Assembly: GCA_001899585.1 (NCBI GenBank)
Contig: MKWE01000056.1
Coordinates: 176,209-219,536 of the forward strand
Source: Rhodospirillales bacterium 70-18
GTDB lineage: Bacteria; Pseudomonadota; Alphaproteobacteria; Acetobacterales; Acetobacteraceae
Length of the DNA stretch: 43,328 bases
Reading direction: 5' to 3'
Within the stretch, counting starts at the first letter, position 1. Every line of letters begins with the position of its first letter. Below the pieces are notes generated by a model that was not told the origin of the DNA, made no database searches, and saw only the letters and a list, made by a program, of their open reading frames with translations. Both the position numbers and the translations under genes were made by a program. Shown here in pieces: positions 17,247 to 26,472 of the stretch.

Positions 17247-18737
17247 ATGTCGGGGACGCAGGCTGCGCCCGGCGCAGCGGCCACTGAGACCACCGAAGGC
17301 CTGAACATTCTCGACCAGGTCGTCGCCGCCACCAAGCAGACCGAGCCGGACCGGGCGCAGGACCTGGTCAAGACCCTGGTGGAGCAGGCGCTCTCGGGCA
17401 CCGTGACGTTCGACAAGAACCTCACCCGCACCTTCGACCGCGCGATCGCGGCGATCGACCGGAAGCTGTCGGCGCAGCTCAACGCGATCATCCACGCCGA
17501 GAAGTTCCTCAAGCTCGAGGGCAGCTGGCGCGGGCTGAACCATCTGGTGATGAACAGCGAAACCGGCACCTCGCTGAAGATTAAGGTGCTGAACGCCACC
17601 AAGCGCGACCTCACGCGCGACCTGACGAAGGCGGTGGAGTTCGACCAGAGCCAGCTGTTCAAGAAAATCTACGAGAACGAGTTCGGCACCCCCGGCGGCG
17701 AGCCGTACGGTTCGCTGATCGGCGACTATGAATGGAGCAACCACCCGGACGACGTGGAGACGCTGCGGCTGATCTCCAACGTGGCGGCCGGCGCCTTCGC
17801 CCCGTTCATCTCGGCGGCCGGCGCGCAGATGTTCGGCTTCAACGACTGGACGGAGCTGTCCAAGCCGCGCGACCTGGCGAAGATCTTCGAGACCCAGGAA
17901 TACGCCAAGTGGCGCAGCTTCCGCGAGAGCGAGGACAGCCGCTTCGTCTCGCTAGTGATGCCCCGCGTGATCGCCCGCCTGCCCTATGGCGCCGCCACTA
18001 AGCCGATCGAGGAGTTCGGCTACGAGGAAGCGCCGTACGATGCCAATGGCGCGGCGCTGCCGATGGGCCACCACGACTATTGCTGGATGAACGCCGCCTA
18101 CACGATGGGCGTGCGCATGACCGACGCCTTCTCCAAATACGGCTTCTGCGTCGCCATCCGCGGCGCCGAGGGCGGCGGCAAGGTGGAGGGGCTGCCCAAC
18201 CACGTTTTCACCTCCGACGACGGCGACATGGACGCCAAGTGCCCGACCGAGATCGGCATCACCGACCGGCGTGAGTTCGAGCTGTCCAACCAGGGCTTCC
18301 TGCCGCTCTGCCACTACAAGAACACCGACTATGCCGTGTTCTTCGGGGCGCAGACGGTCCAGAAGGCCAAGAAGTACGACCGTCCCGAGGCCACCGCCAA
18401 CGCGGCCATCTCGGCACGCCTGCCCTACATCATGGCCTCCAGCCGCTTCGCCCACTTCCTCAAGGTGATGGCGCGCGACAAGATTGGCAGCTTCCAGGAA
18501 GCATCCGACGTGGAGATCATGCTGAACCGCTGGATCAAGAACTACGTCAACGCCAACGAGAACGCCGGCCAGGAGTCCAAGGCCAAGTACCCGCTGCGCG
18601 AAGCCAAGGTGGAAGTGCGGGAAATTCCGGGCAAGCCCGGCTCGTACAACGCCGTGGCGCATCTGCGGCCCTGGCTGCAGATGGAAGAGCTGACCACCAG
18701 CATGCGCATGGTCGCGCGCATCCCGCAGAAGGCCTGA
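17247..18737 (+). CDS. tssC: T6SS large sheath subunit TssC (VipB/ImpC)
   Basis: This 496-aa sheath protein has the canonical markers [48 protein letters not shown] and the C-terminal [13 protein letters not shown]. The N-terminal 25 residues ([21 protein letters not shown]) provide the ClpV-recognised helix region expected of TssC. This is the main sheath protein; the paralogue directly downstream is more divergent. Confidence 0.98.
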   Translation: MSGTQAAPGAAATETTEGLNILDQVVAATKQTEPDRAQDLVKTLVEQALSGTVTFDKNLTRTFDRAIAAIDRKLSAQLNAIIHAEKFLKLEGSWRGLNHLVMNSETGTSLKIKVLNATKRDLTRDLTKAVEFDQSQLFKKIYENEFGTPGGEPYGSLIGDYEWSNHPDDVETLRLISNVAAGAFAPFISAAGAQMFGFNDWTELSKPRDLAKIFETQEYAKWRSFRESEDSRFVSLVMPRVIARLPYGAATKPIEEFGYEEAPYDANGAALPMGHHDYCWMNAAYTMGVRMTDAFSKYGFCVAIRGAEGGGKVEGLPNHVFTSDDGDMDAKCPTEIGITDRREFELSNQGFLPLCHYKNTDYAVFFGAQTVQKAKKYDRPEATANAAISARLPYIMASSRFAHFLKVMARDKIGSFQEASDVEIMLNRWIKNYVNANENAGQESKAKYPLREAKVEVREIPGKPGSYNAVAHLRPWLQMEELTTSMRMVARIPQKA

Positions 18738-18780
18738 GCCCGGGCCCGGCGATGCCGGACTCGGTGCTGCCGGTTTTCCT

Positions 18781-18816
18781 GTGCCGGGTGTGACGGACAT
18801 GCCGGGAGTGACGGAC
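18781..18816 (+). repeat. 18-bp tandem duplication at the start of the second tssC
   Basis: Two adjacent 18-bp units (16 of 18 bases identical) encode (V/M)PGVTD twice. The first unit begins with GTG and the second with ATG, so the duplication created two alternative starts six codons apart. Confidence 0.85.
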
Positions 18817-20370
18817 GAAGTGGCGGTCGGGGATCTCCCGGCCGCCACTGCACCGATGGATCACGAGGCGCCGCTGCGCCATGCGGTGCTGGCGGGGAGG
18901 TTTTTCTCAGCCGGCCACCGGGCCGAAGCGGAGCGCTTGGCCACGTTCAACGCGGTGTCCGGCGCCGCGACCCTTCGGACATGGTTCGGCGATACCGCCC
19001 TGCGCCGCCTAGCTGCCACGCCAGACGGTTTGCGGGGCGCGCTTGATCGCGATATCGCCGCCATCGACGCCCTGATCGGCGCGCAACTCGATGCCATTCT
19101 GCACGCGCCACGGCTGGCGCGGCTGGAGGGAAGCTGGCGCGGCCTGTTCTGGCTGGTGGACGGGTTCGACCCCGGCAACCGCATCAAGGTGAAGGTGCTG
19201 AGCGCCGCCTGGTCCGAGATCTGCCGCGACCTGGAGCGGGCGGCCGAGTTCGACCAGAGCCATCTGTTCCGCAAGATCTACGAGGACGAGTTCGGCATGC
19301 CGGGCGGCGAGCCGTACGGGCTGCTGGTGGTGGACCACGAGGTGCGCCACCGCCCCGGCCCGGGTGCGCCGACGGACGACGTAACCGCGCTGAAGCTGTT
19401 GGCGGCGGTCGCGGCAGCCGCCTTCGTGCCCACCGTCCTGGCCGCCGCGCCCACCCTGCTGGAGGTGGACGGCTTCACTGACCTGGCCGGCGTGGCCGAT
19501 CCGGCGGCGCCGCTGCGCACCGCGGACTACGCCCGCTGGCGTGGCCTGTTCAGCCTGGAGGATATCCGCTTCCTGGCGGTCACCCTGCCGCGCATGCTGG
19601 CCCGCCCGCCCTGGCTGGACGACCCGGCCCGCCACGACGGCTTCCGCTACGAGGAATTCGCGCCAGACGTGGCGGCACGCATCTGGTCCAACGCCGGCTA
19701 CGGCTTCGCCGCGACGGTGGTGCGGGCATTCGCCAATTTCGCTTGGCCCGCCGATGTGCGCGGTGTGGAGACCGACCGCCGGGCCGGCGGGCTGGTCGAC
19801 GATTTGGCGCTGGAACCGTTCCGCACAGACGCCGGCCAGGCCTGGGTGCGCCCGTCGCTGGAGGTGGTGCTGACGGATCGGCAGGAGCGGATCCTGGTGG
19901 ATGCCGGGCTGATGCCGCTCTCGGCTATCCCGTTCTCCGAGGACGCGGTGTTCGGCGCCGTGCGCAGCCTGCAGACGCCGGCGCAATATACCGGCCCCAC
20001 CGCGGCCGCCGCCAACGCCAATGCGCGGCTTTCGACACAGATCAACACGTTGTTGTGCGTTTCTCGCTTCGCGCATTATGTGAAGATGCTGGGCCGCGGC
20101 ATGGTCGGCTCGTTCAGGACCGGCGACGAGATCGAACGGCAGTTGCAATCCTGGCTCAGCGGCTTCGTCAACTCCAATGTGACCAGCGGCAGCGACACCC
20201 GCGCCAAATATCCGCTGATCGCCGGCCGGGTAACGGTGCGAGAGCGGCCCGGGCGGCCAGGCGTGTTCGGCTGCGTGGTGCAGTTGCAGCCGTATTTCCA
20301 GTTGGACGACGTCGCGGCGTCGTTCCGGTTGACTACTGACATCGTGGCGCCGGGGGCCAGCCTTCGCTAA
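18781..20370 (+). CDS. Second TssC-like sheath protein (ImpD type)
   Basis: This 529-aa paralogue of the preceding TssC shares [48 protein letters not shown] and a C-terminal GRGMVGSFRTGDEIE. Imp-type T6SS clusters such as that of Rhizobium leguminosarum carry a similar second TssC-like gene (impD) in the same place, so a tandem pair is known. What the second copy does, for example a minor sheath or cap subunit, is not established from sequence. The GTG at 18781 or the ATG at 18799 could be the start; the two lie in an 18-bp tandem duplication and neither has a clear ribosome site. Confidence 0.9.
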   Translation: MPGVTDMPGVTDEVAVGDLPAATAPMDHEAPLRHAVLAGRFFSAGHRAEAERLATFNAVSGAATLRTWFGDTALRRLAATPDGLRGALDRDIAAIDALIGAQLDAILHAPRLARLEGSWRGLFWLVDGFDPGNRIKVKVLSAAWSEICRDLERAAEFDQSHLFRKIYEDEFGMPGGEPYGLLVVDHEVRHRPGPGAPTDDVTALKLLAAVAAAAFVPTVLAAAPTLLEVDGFTDLAGVADPAAPLRTADYARWRGLFSLEDIRFLAVTLPRMLARPPWLDDPARHDGFRYEEFAPDVAARIWSNAGYGFAATVVRAFANFAWPADVRGVETDRRAGGLVDDLALEPFRTDAGQAWVRPSLEVVLTDRQERILVDAGLMPLSAIPFSEDAVFGAVRSLQTPAQYTGPTAAAANANARLSTQINTLLCVSRFAHYVKMLGRGMVGSFRTGDEIERQLQSWLSGFVNSNVTSGSDTRAKYPLIAGRVTVRERPGRPGVFGCVVQLQPYFQLDDVAASFRLTTDIVAPGASLR

Positions 20371-20472
20371 GGGGGCGGGCCGGCATCGCGCCGCGATGCG
20401 GCCGCCCGCGACCGACAGGGACGACATTGACGCCGGCACCGGGTTGCCGGCCAGGGAAGGACGCAGAGAAGC
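20371..20472 (+). other. Hairpin-rich spacer between the second tssC and tagJ
   Basis: The 102-bp gap contains GCATCGCG-C-CGCGATGC (20383-20399) and GCCGGCA-(6 nt)-TGCCGGC (20432-20451). Neither is followed by a T-run, so I do not call them intrinsic terminators. They could mark mRNA processing or attenuation that lowers expression of baseplate genes relative to sheath genes. Confidence 0.4.
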
Positions 20473-21288
20473 ATGTCTGATATCGCGGAGACCGCCGGCG
20501 CCTTGTTTCGCGCCGGCAAGCTGACGGCGGCGGTGGAGGCGGCGGGCGCGGCGGTGCGGAAGGCGCCGGGCGACCTGGGCGCGCGCGTGCTGCTGGCCGA
20601 GATCCTGCTGTTCGCCGGCAACCTGGAACGCGCCGACGTGATCCTGGACGCCGCCGCCCAGGCCGATCCGGAGGCCACGGTGGTGGTGGCGGAATTCCGC
20701 CAGTTGCTGCGTGCCGACACTGCTCGCCGGCAACTGCGCCGCGACGGCCGGGTGCCGGAGTTCCTGGACGGCGCCACCGAGAACATGCGGCTGGTGCTGG
20801 CCGCCCTGGTCGCCCTGCGCGAGGGCGACGCGGCCGAGGCCGCCCGGCTCTCCGCGGCTGCCGAGGGAGCCCGGCCGCATGTCGCCGGCCGGGCCGCCGG
20901 GGTGGCGTTCGACGATTTCCGCGATGCCGACGATCTGTGTGCCGGTTTCTTCGAGGTGCTGACCAGCACCGGCAAGTATTTCTGGATCCCGACCGAGCGG
21001 GTAGACAGCATCGAGTTCCACGCCCCCAAGCGTGCGCGCGACCTGATGTGGCGCCGGGCCAGCATGTCGGTGCGCAACGGCCCGGATGGCGAGGTCTATA
21101 TCCCGGCGATCTATGGCAACGACGACCCGGCGCTTGCGGATCAGTTGAAGCTCGGCCGCGCGACCGACTGGGTCGGCGATCCGGTGGTGCGCGGCGTCGG
21201 CCAGCATCTGTACTTGGTCGGCGAGGAGGCGGTGGGCGCAATGGACCTAACCACCCTGGAATTCGACGAAGGCGCGTCGCCGGCGTGA
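20473..21288 (+). CDS. tagJ: T6SS accessory protein TagJ (ImpE)
   Basis: This 271-aa ImpE-family protein binds the sheath (TssB N-terminus) and can assist ClpV-dependent recycling. The N-terminal half is TPR-like (ALFRAGKLTAAVEAAGAAVR, PGDLGARVLLAEILLFAGNLE). The C-terminal half has the ImpE core with YFWIPTERVDSIEFHAPK, RDLMWRRA and EVYIPAIYGND. The position between the sheath genes and tssE matches other Imp-type loci. GGGAAGGA lies about 12 bases upstream of the start. Confidence 0.95.
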   Translation: MSDIAETAGALFRAGKLTAAVEAAGAAVRKAPGDLGARVLLAEILLFAGNLERADVILDAAAQADPEATVVVAEFRQLLRADTARRQLRRDGRVPEFLDGATENMRLVLAALVALREGDAAEAARLSAAAEGARPHVAGRAAGVAFDDFRDADDLCAGFFEVLTSTGKYFWIPTERVDSIEFHAPKRARDLMWRRASMSVRNGPDGEVYIPAIYGNDDPALADQLKLGRATDWVGDPVVRGVGQHLYLVGEEAVGAMDLTTLEFDEGASPA

Positions 21289-21307
21289 CGCAGGGAATGA
21301 TCGCAGC

Positions 21308-21865
21308 ATGAGCGGCCGGGCATCGGGGCGGGGCGGCGAGCGGGGCACGCCGGATGGCGGGCGGGCCGATGCCGCGCGCCGTGCCGGGCCGCGCGCCAAG
21401 CTGCCGCTGCTCGACCGGCTGATGGATGACTCCCCGGCCGAGCCGCGCGACCCGCCGATGTCGGCCACCGAGGCGCTGGCCGCGCTGCGCCTGTCGGTGC
21501 GGCGCGACCTCGAGGCGCTGCTGAACGCCCGCCGCCGCTGGCGCTCCTGGCCAACGGAGCTGCGCGAACTGGCCGCCTCGCCAATCGGTTACGGCATTCC
21601 CGATTTCACCTCGGGCGCGATGAACGAGGCCGGGCGCCGCGAGACGTTGCGCGCCGAGGTGGAGGCGACCATCCGTCGGTTCGAGCCGCGAATGGTCACG
21701 GTGAAGGTGTCGCTGATCGAAAGCACGGACAAGCTGGACGCCACCCTGCGTCTGCGCATCGATGGCCTGCTGCACGCCGACCCGGCGCCCGAGCCGGTGG
21801 CGTTCGACACGATGGTGGACTCGACCACCGCGGACGTCTACGTGACGGCCCGCAATGACGTTTAA
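21308..21865 (+). CDS. tssE: T6SS baseplate protein TssE (gp25-like, ImpF)
   Basis: This 185-aa baseplate wedge component is homologous to phage T4 gp25. The conserved part starts at LPLLDRLMDD (about residues 32-41), then L-R-L-S-V-R-R-D-L-E-A-L-L-N, SPIGYGIPDF, and the C-terminal strands TVKVSLIES and LRLRIDGLL. The first 30 residues are a basic, glycine-rich, poorly conserved extension. Short spacers (about 20 bp) on both sides place it in one operon with tagJ and tssF. Confidence 0.95.
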   Translation: MSGRASGRGGERGTPDGGRADAARRAGPRAKLPLLDRLMDDSPAEPRDPPMSATEALAALRLSVRRDLEALLNARRRWRSWPTELRELAASPIGYGIPDFTSGAMNEAGRRETLRAEVEATIRRFEPRMVTVKVSLIESTDKLDATLRLRIDGLLHADPAPEPVAFDTMVDSTTADVYVTARNDV

Positions 21866-21885
21866 GATCAAAGGATAGCAGCGCG

Positions 21886-23709
21886 ATGTCTGACGCATTG
21901 CTGCCCTATTTCAACCGCGAGCTGCAAGCTATCCGCAAGCTGGCGCAGGAATTCGCCGAAGCGCACCCCAAGGTCGCGGGCCGCCTGCGCATGTCCGGCG
22001 ACGCGGTGGACGACCCGCATGTGGAGCGGCTGCTCGACGGCGTGGCCTTCCTGGCGGCCCGCGTCCATCACCGGCTGGACGACGAGTTTCCGGAGCTGAC
22101 CGACGCGCTGCTCAGCGTGCTCTACCCGCATTACCTGGCGCCGGTGCCCTCCTGCACGGTGCTGCAATTCGGCTGCCAGCCGGACCTGCTGGTGCCGTTC
22201 GAGGTCGCGCCCGGCCTGACGCTGGACAGCGAGCCGGTGCGCGGCGAGCCATGCCGCTTCCGCACCGCCTATCCGGTGACGCTGTGGCCGGTGGAGATCG
22301 AGAGCGTGCGGCTCTCCGGCCTGCCGCTCGCGGTGCCGGCCAACCCGCTGGCCGGCGGCGCGGTGTCGGCGCTGCGCATCGTGGTGAAATGCGCCAACCC
22401 CGAGGTCACCTTCGCGCAACTCGGCGTTGACCGGCTGCGTTTCTACCTGCGCGCGCCGGCCAACATCTCCCTGCCGCTGTACGAACTGCTGTGCGGCCAC
22501 GCGCTGTCGGTCGCCTACGCCGACGGCCCGACCGACCCCAACCCCGTCATCGTGGGCGCTGATGCGATCCGCCCGGTCGGCTTTGGGCCGGAGGAGGCGC
22601 TGTTCCCCTGGCCCGCCCGCAGCTTCTCGGGCTTTCGCCTGCTGACCGAATATTTCGCCTTCCCGGAGAAGTTCCTGTTCCTGGATTTCGCCCGAATGGA
22701 GGGAAAAACCCTCGCATCCGGGGGAAATCGGATGGAAATCTTTGTCTATTTGGACCGTGCGCTGCCGGAATTGGAGCGCACGCTGGCCAACGACGCGCTG
22801 GCGCTGGGGTGCTCGCCGGCGGTGAACCTGTTTCCGCAGCGCTGCGAGCCGGTGCCGCTCACCCATACTGATGTGGAATACCGCGTCGTGCCGGATGTCC
22901 GCCGGCCGGGGGCGCTGGAGGTGTGGGGGGTCGAGAGGGTGCGCGAGTCGCGCTCGGACGGGTCGTTCCGGCCATGGCGGCCGTTCTACCGGCTGACCCA
23001 TGGCGACCCGGAGGCGGCGGTGCCGGGCGGATTCTACCATCTGGTGCGTCGCGACTCGCCGGCGCCGCTGACCGGCAGCGAGGTGTATCTCACGCCCGAC
23101 GACCCGGAATTCGCCGCCGACCGCCCGAGCGACGCGGTGCTGTCGATCGACGGGCTGTGCACCAACCGCGATCTGCCGAGCGAGTTGCCGTTCGGCCGTG
23201 GCCAGCCGCGGCTGCGCCTGGTGGAGGGGGCGGCGGCGATCACCCGCGTCACCTGCCTCACCGCGCCCACCGCCACCTTGCGGGCGCCGCTGCGCGAGCG
23301 CGGGTTCTGGCGGCTGATCTCCCACCTGTCGCTCGGGCATCTGTCGGTGGTCGGCGGCGCGGAAGGGGCGGCGGCGCTGAAGGAGGTGTTGCGGCTGTAC
23401 GATCTGCGCGACTCGGCTGAAACACGCGCGGCGATCGAGGGGTTGCTGAGCGTGAGCGCCCGCCCGGGTGCGGCCCGCGTGCCGGGGGCTCGCTCCGGGG
23501 CGTTCTGCCGTGGGCTGGACGTGGCGCTGGAGTTCGACCAGCGGACCTGGCAGGTCGGCGGTCTGTATCTGCTGGCCTCGGTGCTGGACCGGTTCCTGGC
23601 GCTGCACGCCACGGTCAATTCCTTCGTCCGCACCAAGGCGTCGCTGCGCGGACGCCCGGGGGTGGTGGCGGGCTGGCCGGCGCGGGCCGGCGCGCACGTG
23701 CTGCTGTGA
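21886..23709 (+). CDS. tssF: T6SS baseplate protein TssF (ImpG/VasA)
   Basis: This 607-aa wedge protein starts with the diagnostic LLPYFNRELQAIRKLAQEFA segment, then AHPKVAGRLRMSGDAVDDPH and ERLLDGVAFLAARVHHRLDD. Later family elements are LYPHYLAPVPSC, FFLDFAR-like FLFLDFARME, and the C-terminal RGLDVALEFDQ and GGLYLLASVLDRFLALHAT. Length is typical. A 25-bp gap leads to tssG. Confidence 0.97.
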   Translation: MSDALLPYFNRELQAIRKLAQEFAEAHPKVAGRLRMSGDAVDDPHVERLLDGVAFLAARVHHRLDDEFPELTDALLSVLYPHYLAPVPSCTVLQFGCQPDLLVPFEVAPGLTLDSEPVRGEPCRFRTAYPVTLWPVEIESVRLSGLPLAVPANPLAGGAVSALRIVVKCANPEVTFAQLGVDRLRFYLRAPANISLPLYELLCGHALSVAYADGPTDPNPVIVGADAIRPVGFGPEEALFPWPARSFSGFRLLTEYFAFPEKFLFLDFARMEGKTLASGGNRMEIFVYLDRALPELERTLANDALALGCSPAVNLFPQRCEPVPLTHTDVEYRVVPDVRRPGALEVWGVERVRESRSDGSFRPWRPFYRLTHGDPEAAVPGGFYHLVRRDSPAPLTGSEVYLTPDDPEFAADRPSDAVLSIDGLCTNRDLPSELPFGRGQPRLRLVEGAAAITRVTCLTAPTATLRAPLRERGFWRLISHLSLGHLSVVGGAEGAAALKEVLRLYDLRDSAETRAAIEGLLSVSARPGAARVPGARSGAFCRGLDVALEFDQRTWQVGGLYLLASVLDRFLALHATVNSFVRTKASLRGRPGVVAGWPARAGAHVLL

Positions 23710-23734
23710 GCGCGCGGCGCCCGCGAGGGGCCGG

Positions 23735-24787
23735 ATGACCCCCGGCTCCGCCCTTGCCCGGCTGATGAAGGAGCCGCAGCGTTTCCGCTTCGATGCCGGG
23801 GTGCGGTTGCTGATGCAGGCCGCCGGCACGCCGGACCCGGCCGAGGCGGTGCGGTTCCGCAGCGTGCCGGGCCTGGGCTTTCCGGGTGCCGACATCACCG
23901 CGATGCAGCCAGGCGAGGAGGGGCAGCCGCCGCGCCTGGTGACCCCGGTGATGGGGCTGACCGGCACCACCGGCGTGCTGCCGCGCTACTACACCGAGAT
24001 TCTGGGCCAGACGCTGCGCGACCGCTCGCGGGCGATGCACGACTTCGTCGACATGCTGTCCCACCGCATGGTCGCGCATTTTGCCCGTGCCGGCGTGAAA
24101 TACCGCCTGGCCCGTGCGGTGGAAACGGCCCGGCTGGCGCCGCCCGATGCGGCGCGGGCGGACGCGCTGCCGCCGGACCCGGTGGCGACCATGCTGCTGT
24201 CGCTGACCGGCTATGGCACCGGGCATCTGCGCGGCCGGCTGGCGGCGGGCACCGATCCGCTGCTGCATTACGCGGGCCTGCTGACGATGCGCCCGCGCTC
24301 GGCCGACCGGCTGGCGGCGCTGGTGTCGGACTGGCTGGGCCGGCCGGTGGAGGTGGTGCAGTTCGCCGGCGCCTGGCTGACGCTGGAGCCGGACCAGCAG
24401 ACCAGCATGCCGCTCGGCCGGCGGGCAGGGCAGTTCAACCAGCTTGGCGTCAACGCGGCGATCGGCACCCGCGCCTGGGATGTGCAGGCGCGGGTGGTGC
24501 TGCGGGTGGGGCCGCTTGATCGCGCCTCCTTCGCCGCATTGCTGCCCGACCGCCCGGCGCTGCGCCGGCTGGTCTCCCTGGTGCGGGCGTTCCTGGGGTT
24601 CGAGACCGGCTTCGCCGTCAACCCCGTGCTGGCGGCGTCGGCGGTGCCGGAGATGCAACTGGGCGGCGCGGACGGGCCGCAGCTTGGCTGGAACACCTGG
24701 CTGCCCGCCCCCGGCCTCGGCCGGCGGCGCGATGCCGGCGAGGCGGTGTTCGAGGCCGAGACCGTGGAGGCGGGGGACGCGCGATGA
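23735..24787 (+). CDS. tssG: T6SS baseplate protein TssG (ImpH/VasB)
   Basis: This 350-aa partner of TssF in the wedge has the family motifs FRFDAGVRLLMQAAG, VRFRSVPGLGFPGADI, GLTGTTGVLPRYYTE and DFVDMLSHRMVAHFARAG, and later HYAGLLTMRPRSADRLAALV and the LGRRAGQFNQLGVNAAIG loop. The ATG at 23735 was chosen because the conserved sequence begins at once. The frame remains open upstream inside tssF with no sensible start. The next gene starts 13 bp after the stop. Confidence 0.96.
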   Translation: MTPGSALARLMKEPQRFRFDAGVRLLMQAAGTPDPAEAVRFRSVPGLGFPGADITAMQPGEEGQPPRLVTPVMGLTGTTGVLPRYYTEILGQTLRDRSRAMHDFVDMLSHRMVAHFARAGVKYRLARAVETARLAPPDAARADALPPDPVATMLLSLTGYGTGHLRGRLAAGTDPLLHYAGLLTMRPRSADRLAALVSDWLGRPVEVVQFAGAWLTLEPDQQTSMPLGRRAGQFNQLGVNAAIGTRAWDVQARVVLRVGPLDRASFAALLPDRPALRRLVSLVRAFLGFETGFAVNPVLAASAVPEMQLGGADGPQLGWNTWLPAPGLGRRRDAGEAVFEAETVEAGDAR

Positions 24788-24800
24788 CGGGAGCGGGCCG

Positions 24801-26309
24801 ATGAGCGGGTGGGGCGGCGGCTATGTCACCGATGTGACCTATCTTGCCCAGCATTATCCGGAGCAGTCGCCGCATATGCTGGCCGCTGCCTGCGTGGTCT
24901 CCGGCGTCGATCCGGGCTTCACCGGCGAGGCGCCCGGGCTGCATTACCTGGAACTGGGTTGCGGCCGCGGCATGAATGCCCTGGTGGTGGCGGCGGGCAA
25001 CCCGCGCTGGCGGGTGACGGCGATCGACTTCACGCCGGCCGCGATCGCCGAAGGGCGGCGGACTGCGGCGGCGGCCGGGCTGGAGAACATCACCTTCATC
25101 GAGGCCGATCTGGCCGGCTTCGCGGAGACGGTGGAGGCGCGCGCGCTGCCCGAGGCTGACTTCGTCAGCATGCACGGGGTGTGGAGCTGGGTGCCGGTGG
25201 CGGTGCGGGCCGGCATCGTGCGCCTGCTGGCCGCCAAGCTGCGGGCCGGCGGGGTGGTCCATGTCAGCTACAACGTGCTGCCGGGCCTGCAGGGCGCGCT
25301 GGGCATGCAGCGGCTGATCCGCGCGGCCGGCGGGGCCCTGGCGCAGCGCAGCGACCGGCAGGTGCTGGCCGGCCGCCAGGTGGTGATGGACCTGGTGGCG
25401 GCCGAGGCCCTGCACCTGCGCACGCCGGTGGTGACCGAATTGCTGCGCCACCTGGAGAAGGCGCCGGTGGAGTACCTGGCGCATGAATTCATGAACGCCA
25501 CCTGGGCGCCCTGCTTCCAGGCCGATGTGGCCGAGGCGTTGGCCGATGCGAAGCTGGAATTGGTAGCCTCCGCCAAGCTGCCGGAGAATTTCCTCGGGCT
25601 GATGCTGGCCCCGGCGCAGATCGCGGTGCTGGAACGTTTCGACGATCCGCGCCTGCGTGAACTGGTGAAGGATATCTGCGTCGATCGGGCGTTGCGGCAT
25701 GATGTCTATGTGCGCGGCCCGCAGCGGCTGGATCGGGCGGTGCAGGACAGCCTGCTGCGCGGGATGACCCTGGCGCTGACCGTCTTGCCCGGCAATTTCG
25801 CCTACCAGATCGAGATGCCGGCGGGCCGGGCGACGCTGGGCGAGGGGTTTTACGGCCCGGCGGTCGCGGCGCTGGCCTTCGGGCCGCGCCAGGTCGGCGA
25901 ATTGATGACCCTGCCGGGCCAGACCGGCAGCAGCGACAACCCGGCGGAGCTGGTCGCCATGCTGGTCGGCACCGGGCAGGCGGCGTTGCTGCCCTGGCCG
26001 GACGCGGCGCCCTCGGGCGGCGCGATGCGGCTGAACGCGGTGCTGGCGCGGCAGGTGGTGCGGCTGGACGGGCTGAACCGCACCACGGTGGCGGCGAGCG
26101 CGCGGATGGGTGGCGGGCTGGTGTGCCGGGCGGTGGAGTTGTTCCTGTTGGAACGCATCGCCGAGGCCGGCGGCGGGCTGGACCCGGGAGTGTGGGCGCT
26201 TGAGCTGGCCCCGGACCTGCCGGTGGAGGACCTGAACGTGTTGCGCGGGCAGTTGCAGAAGGTCGTCGAGGACCGGCTGCCGATCTGGCGGTCGGTCGGG
26301 GCGATCTGA
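24801..26309 (+). CDS. SAM-dependent methyltransferase with MethyTransf_Reg domain
   Basis: This 502-aa protein is probably a cytosolic protein methyltransferase. Residues 45-165 form a class I Rossmann methyltransferase: motif I is L50-E-L-G53-C-G55-R-G57, the acidic end of strand 2 is AID76F, and [16 protein letters not shown] frame the fold. Residues about 220-305 match the methyltransferase regulatory domain ([18 protein letters not shown]). The C-terminal 120 residues are helical and resemble the tail of rickettsial protein-lysine methyltransferases, which share this architecture and modify outer-membrane proteins. It sits 13 bp after tssG, so it is in the T6SS operon and may modify a T6SS or envelope protein. 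It is not a core T6SS gene; the substrate is unknown. Confidence 0.85.
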   Translation: MSGWGGGYVTDVTYLAQHYPEQSPHMLAAACVVSGVDPGFTGEAPGLHYLELGCGRGMNALVVAAGNPRWRVTAIDFTPAAIAEGRRTAAAAGLENITFIEADLAGFAETVEARALPEADFVSMHGVWSWVPVAVRAGIVRLLAAKLRAGGVVHVSYNVLPGLQGALGMQRLIRAAGGALAQRSDRQVLAGRQVVMDLVAAEALHLRTPVVTELLRHLEKAPVEYLAHEFMNATWAPCFQADVAEALADAKLELVASAKLPENFLGLMLAPAQIAVLERFDDPRLRELVKDICVDRALRHDVYVRGPQRLDRAVQDSLLRGMTLALTVLPGNFAYQIEMPAGRATLGEGFYGPAVAALAFGPRQVGELMTLPGQTGSSDNPAELVAMLVGTGQAALLPWPDAAPSGGAMRLNAVLARQVVRLDGLNRTTVAASARMGGGLVCRAVELFLLERIAEAGGGLDPGVWALELAPDLPVEDLNVLRGQLQKVVEDRLPIWRSVGAI

Positions 26310-26472
26310 TGCGCGTTGCCCCCGAGCTGCGTTGCGGGGTGCGTCAACGAAATGTGACATAGGTTGCCTGCCGATTCGGGCGTTCGGCAGGTGTTGGCGC
26401 ATACGTCCATCTGTCCTGCCATTGGCGCCCATGATATATTGGTGTCACCACGTAGGGAGGCTTCGACACGCC
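26310..26472 (+). other. Spacer after the methyltransferase gene with a hairpin
   Basis: This 163-bp gap contains CCTGCCGA (26367-26374) pairing with TCGGCAGG (26384-26391) across a 9-base loop, without a T-run. An AT-rich ATGATATATT patch lies at 26431-26440, 33 bp before the next start, and could be a -10 region (TATATT) although no -35 fits. It may mark the end of the tssA-tssG transcript and a new promoter for the OmpA-like gene. GTAGGGAGG at 26453-26461 is the likely ribosome site. Confidence 0.4.
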
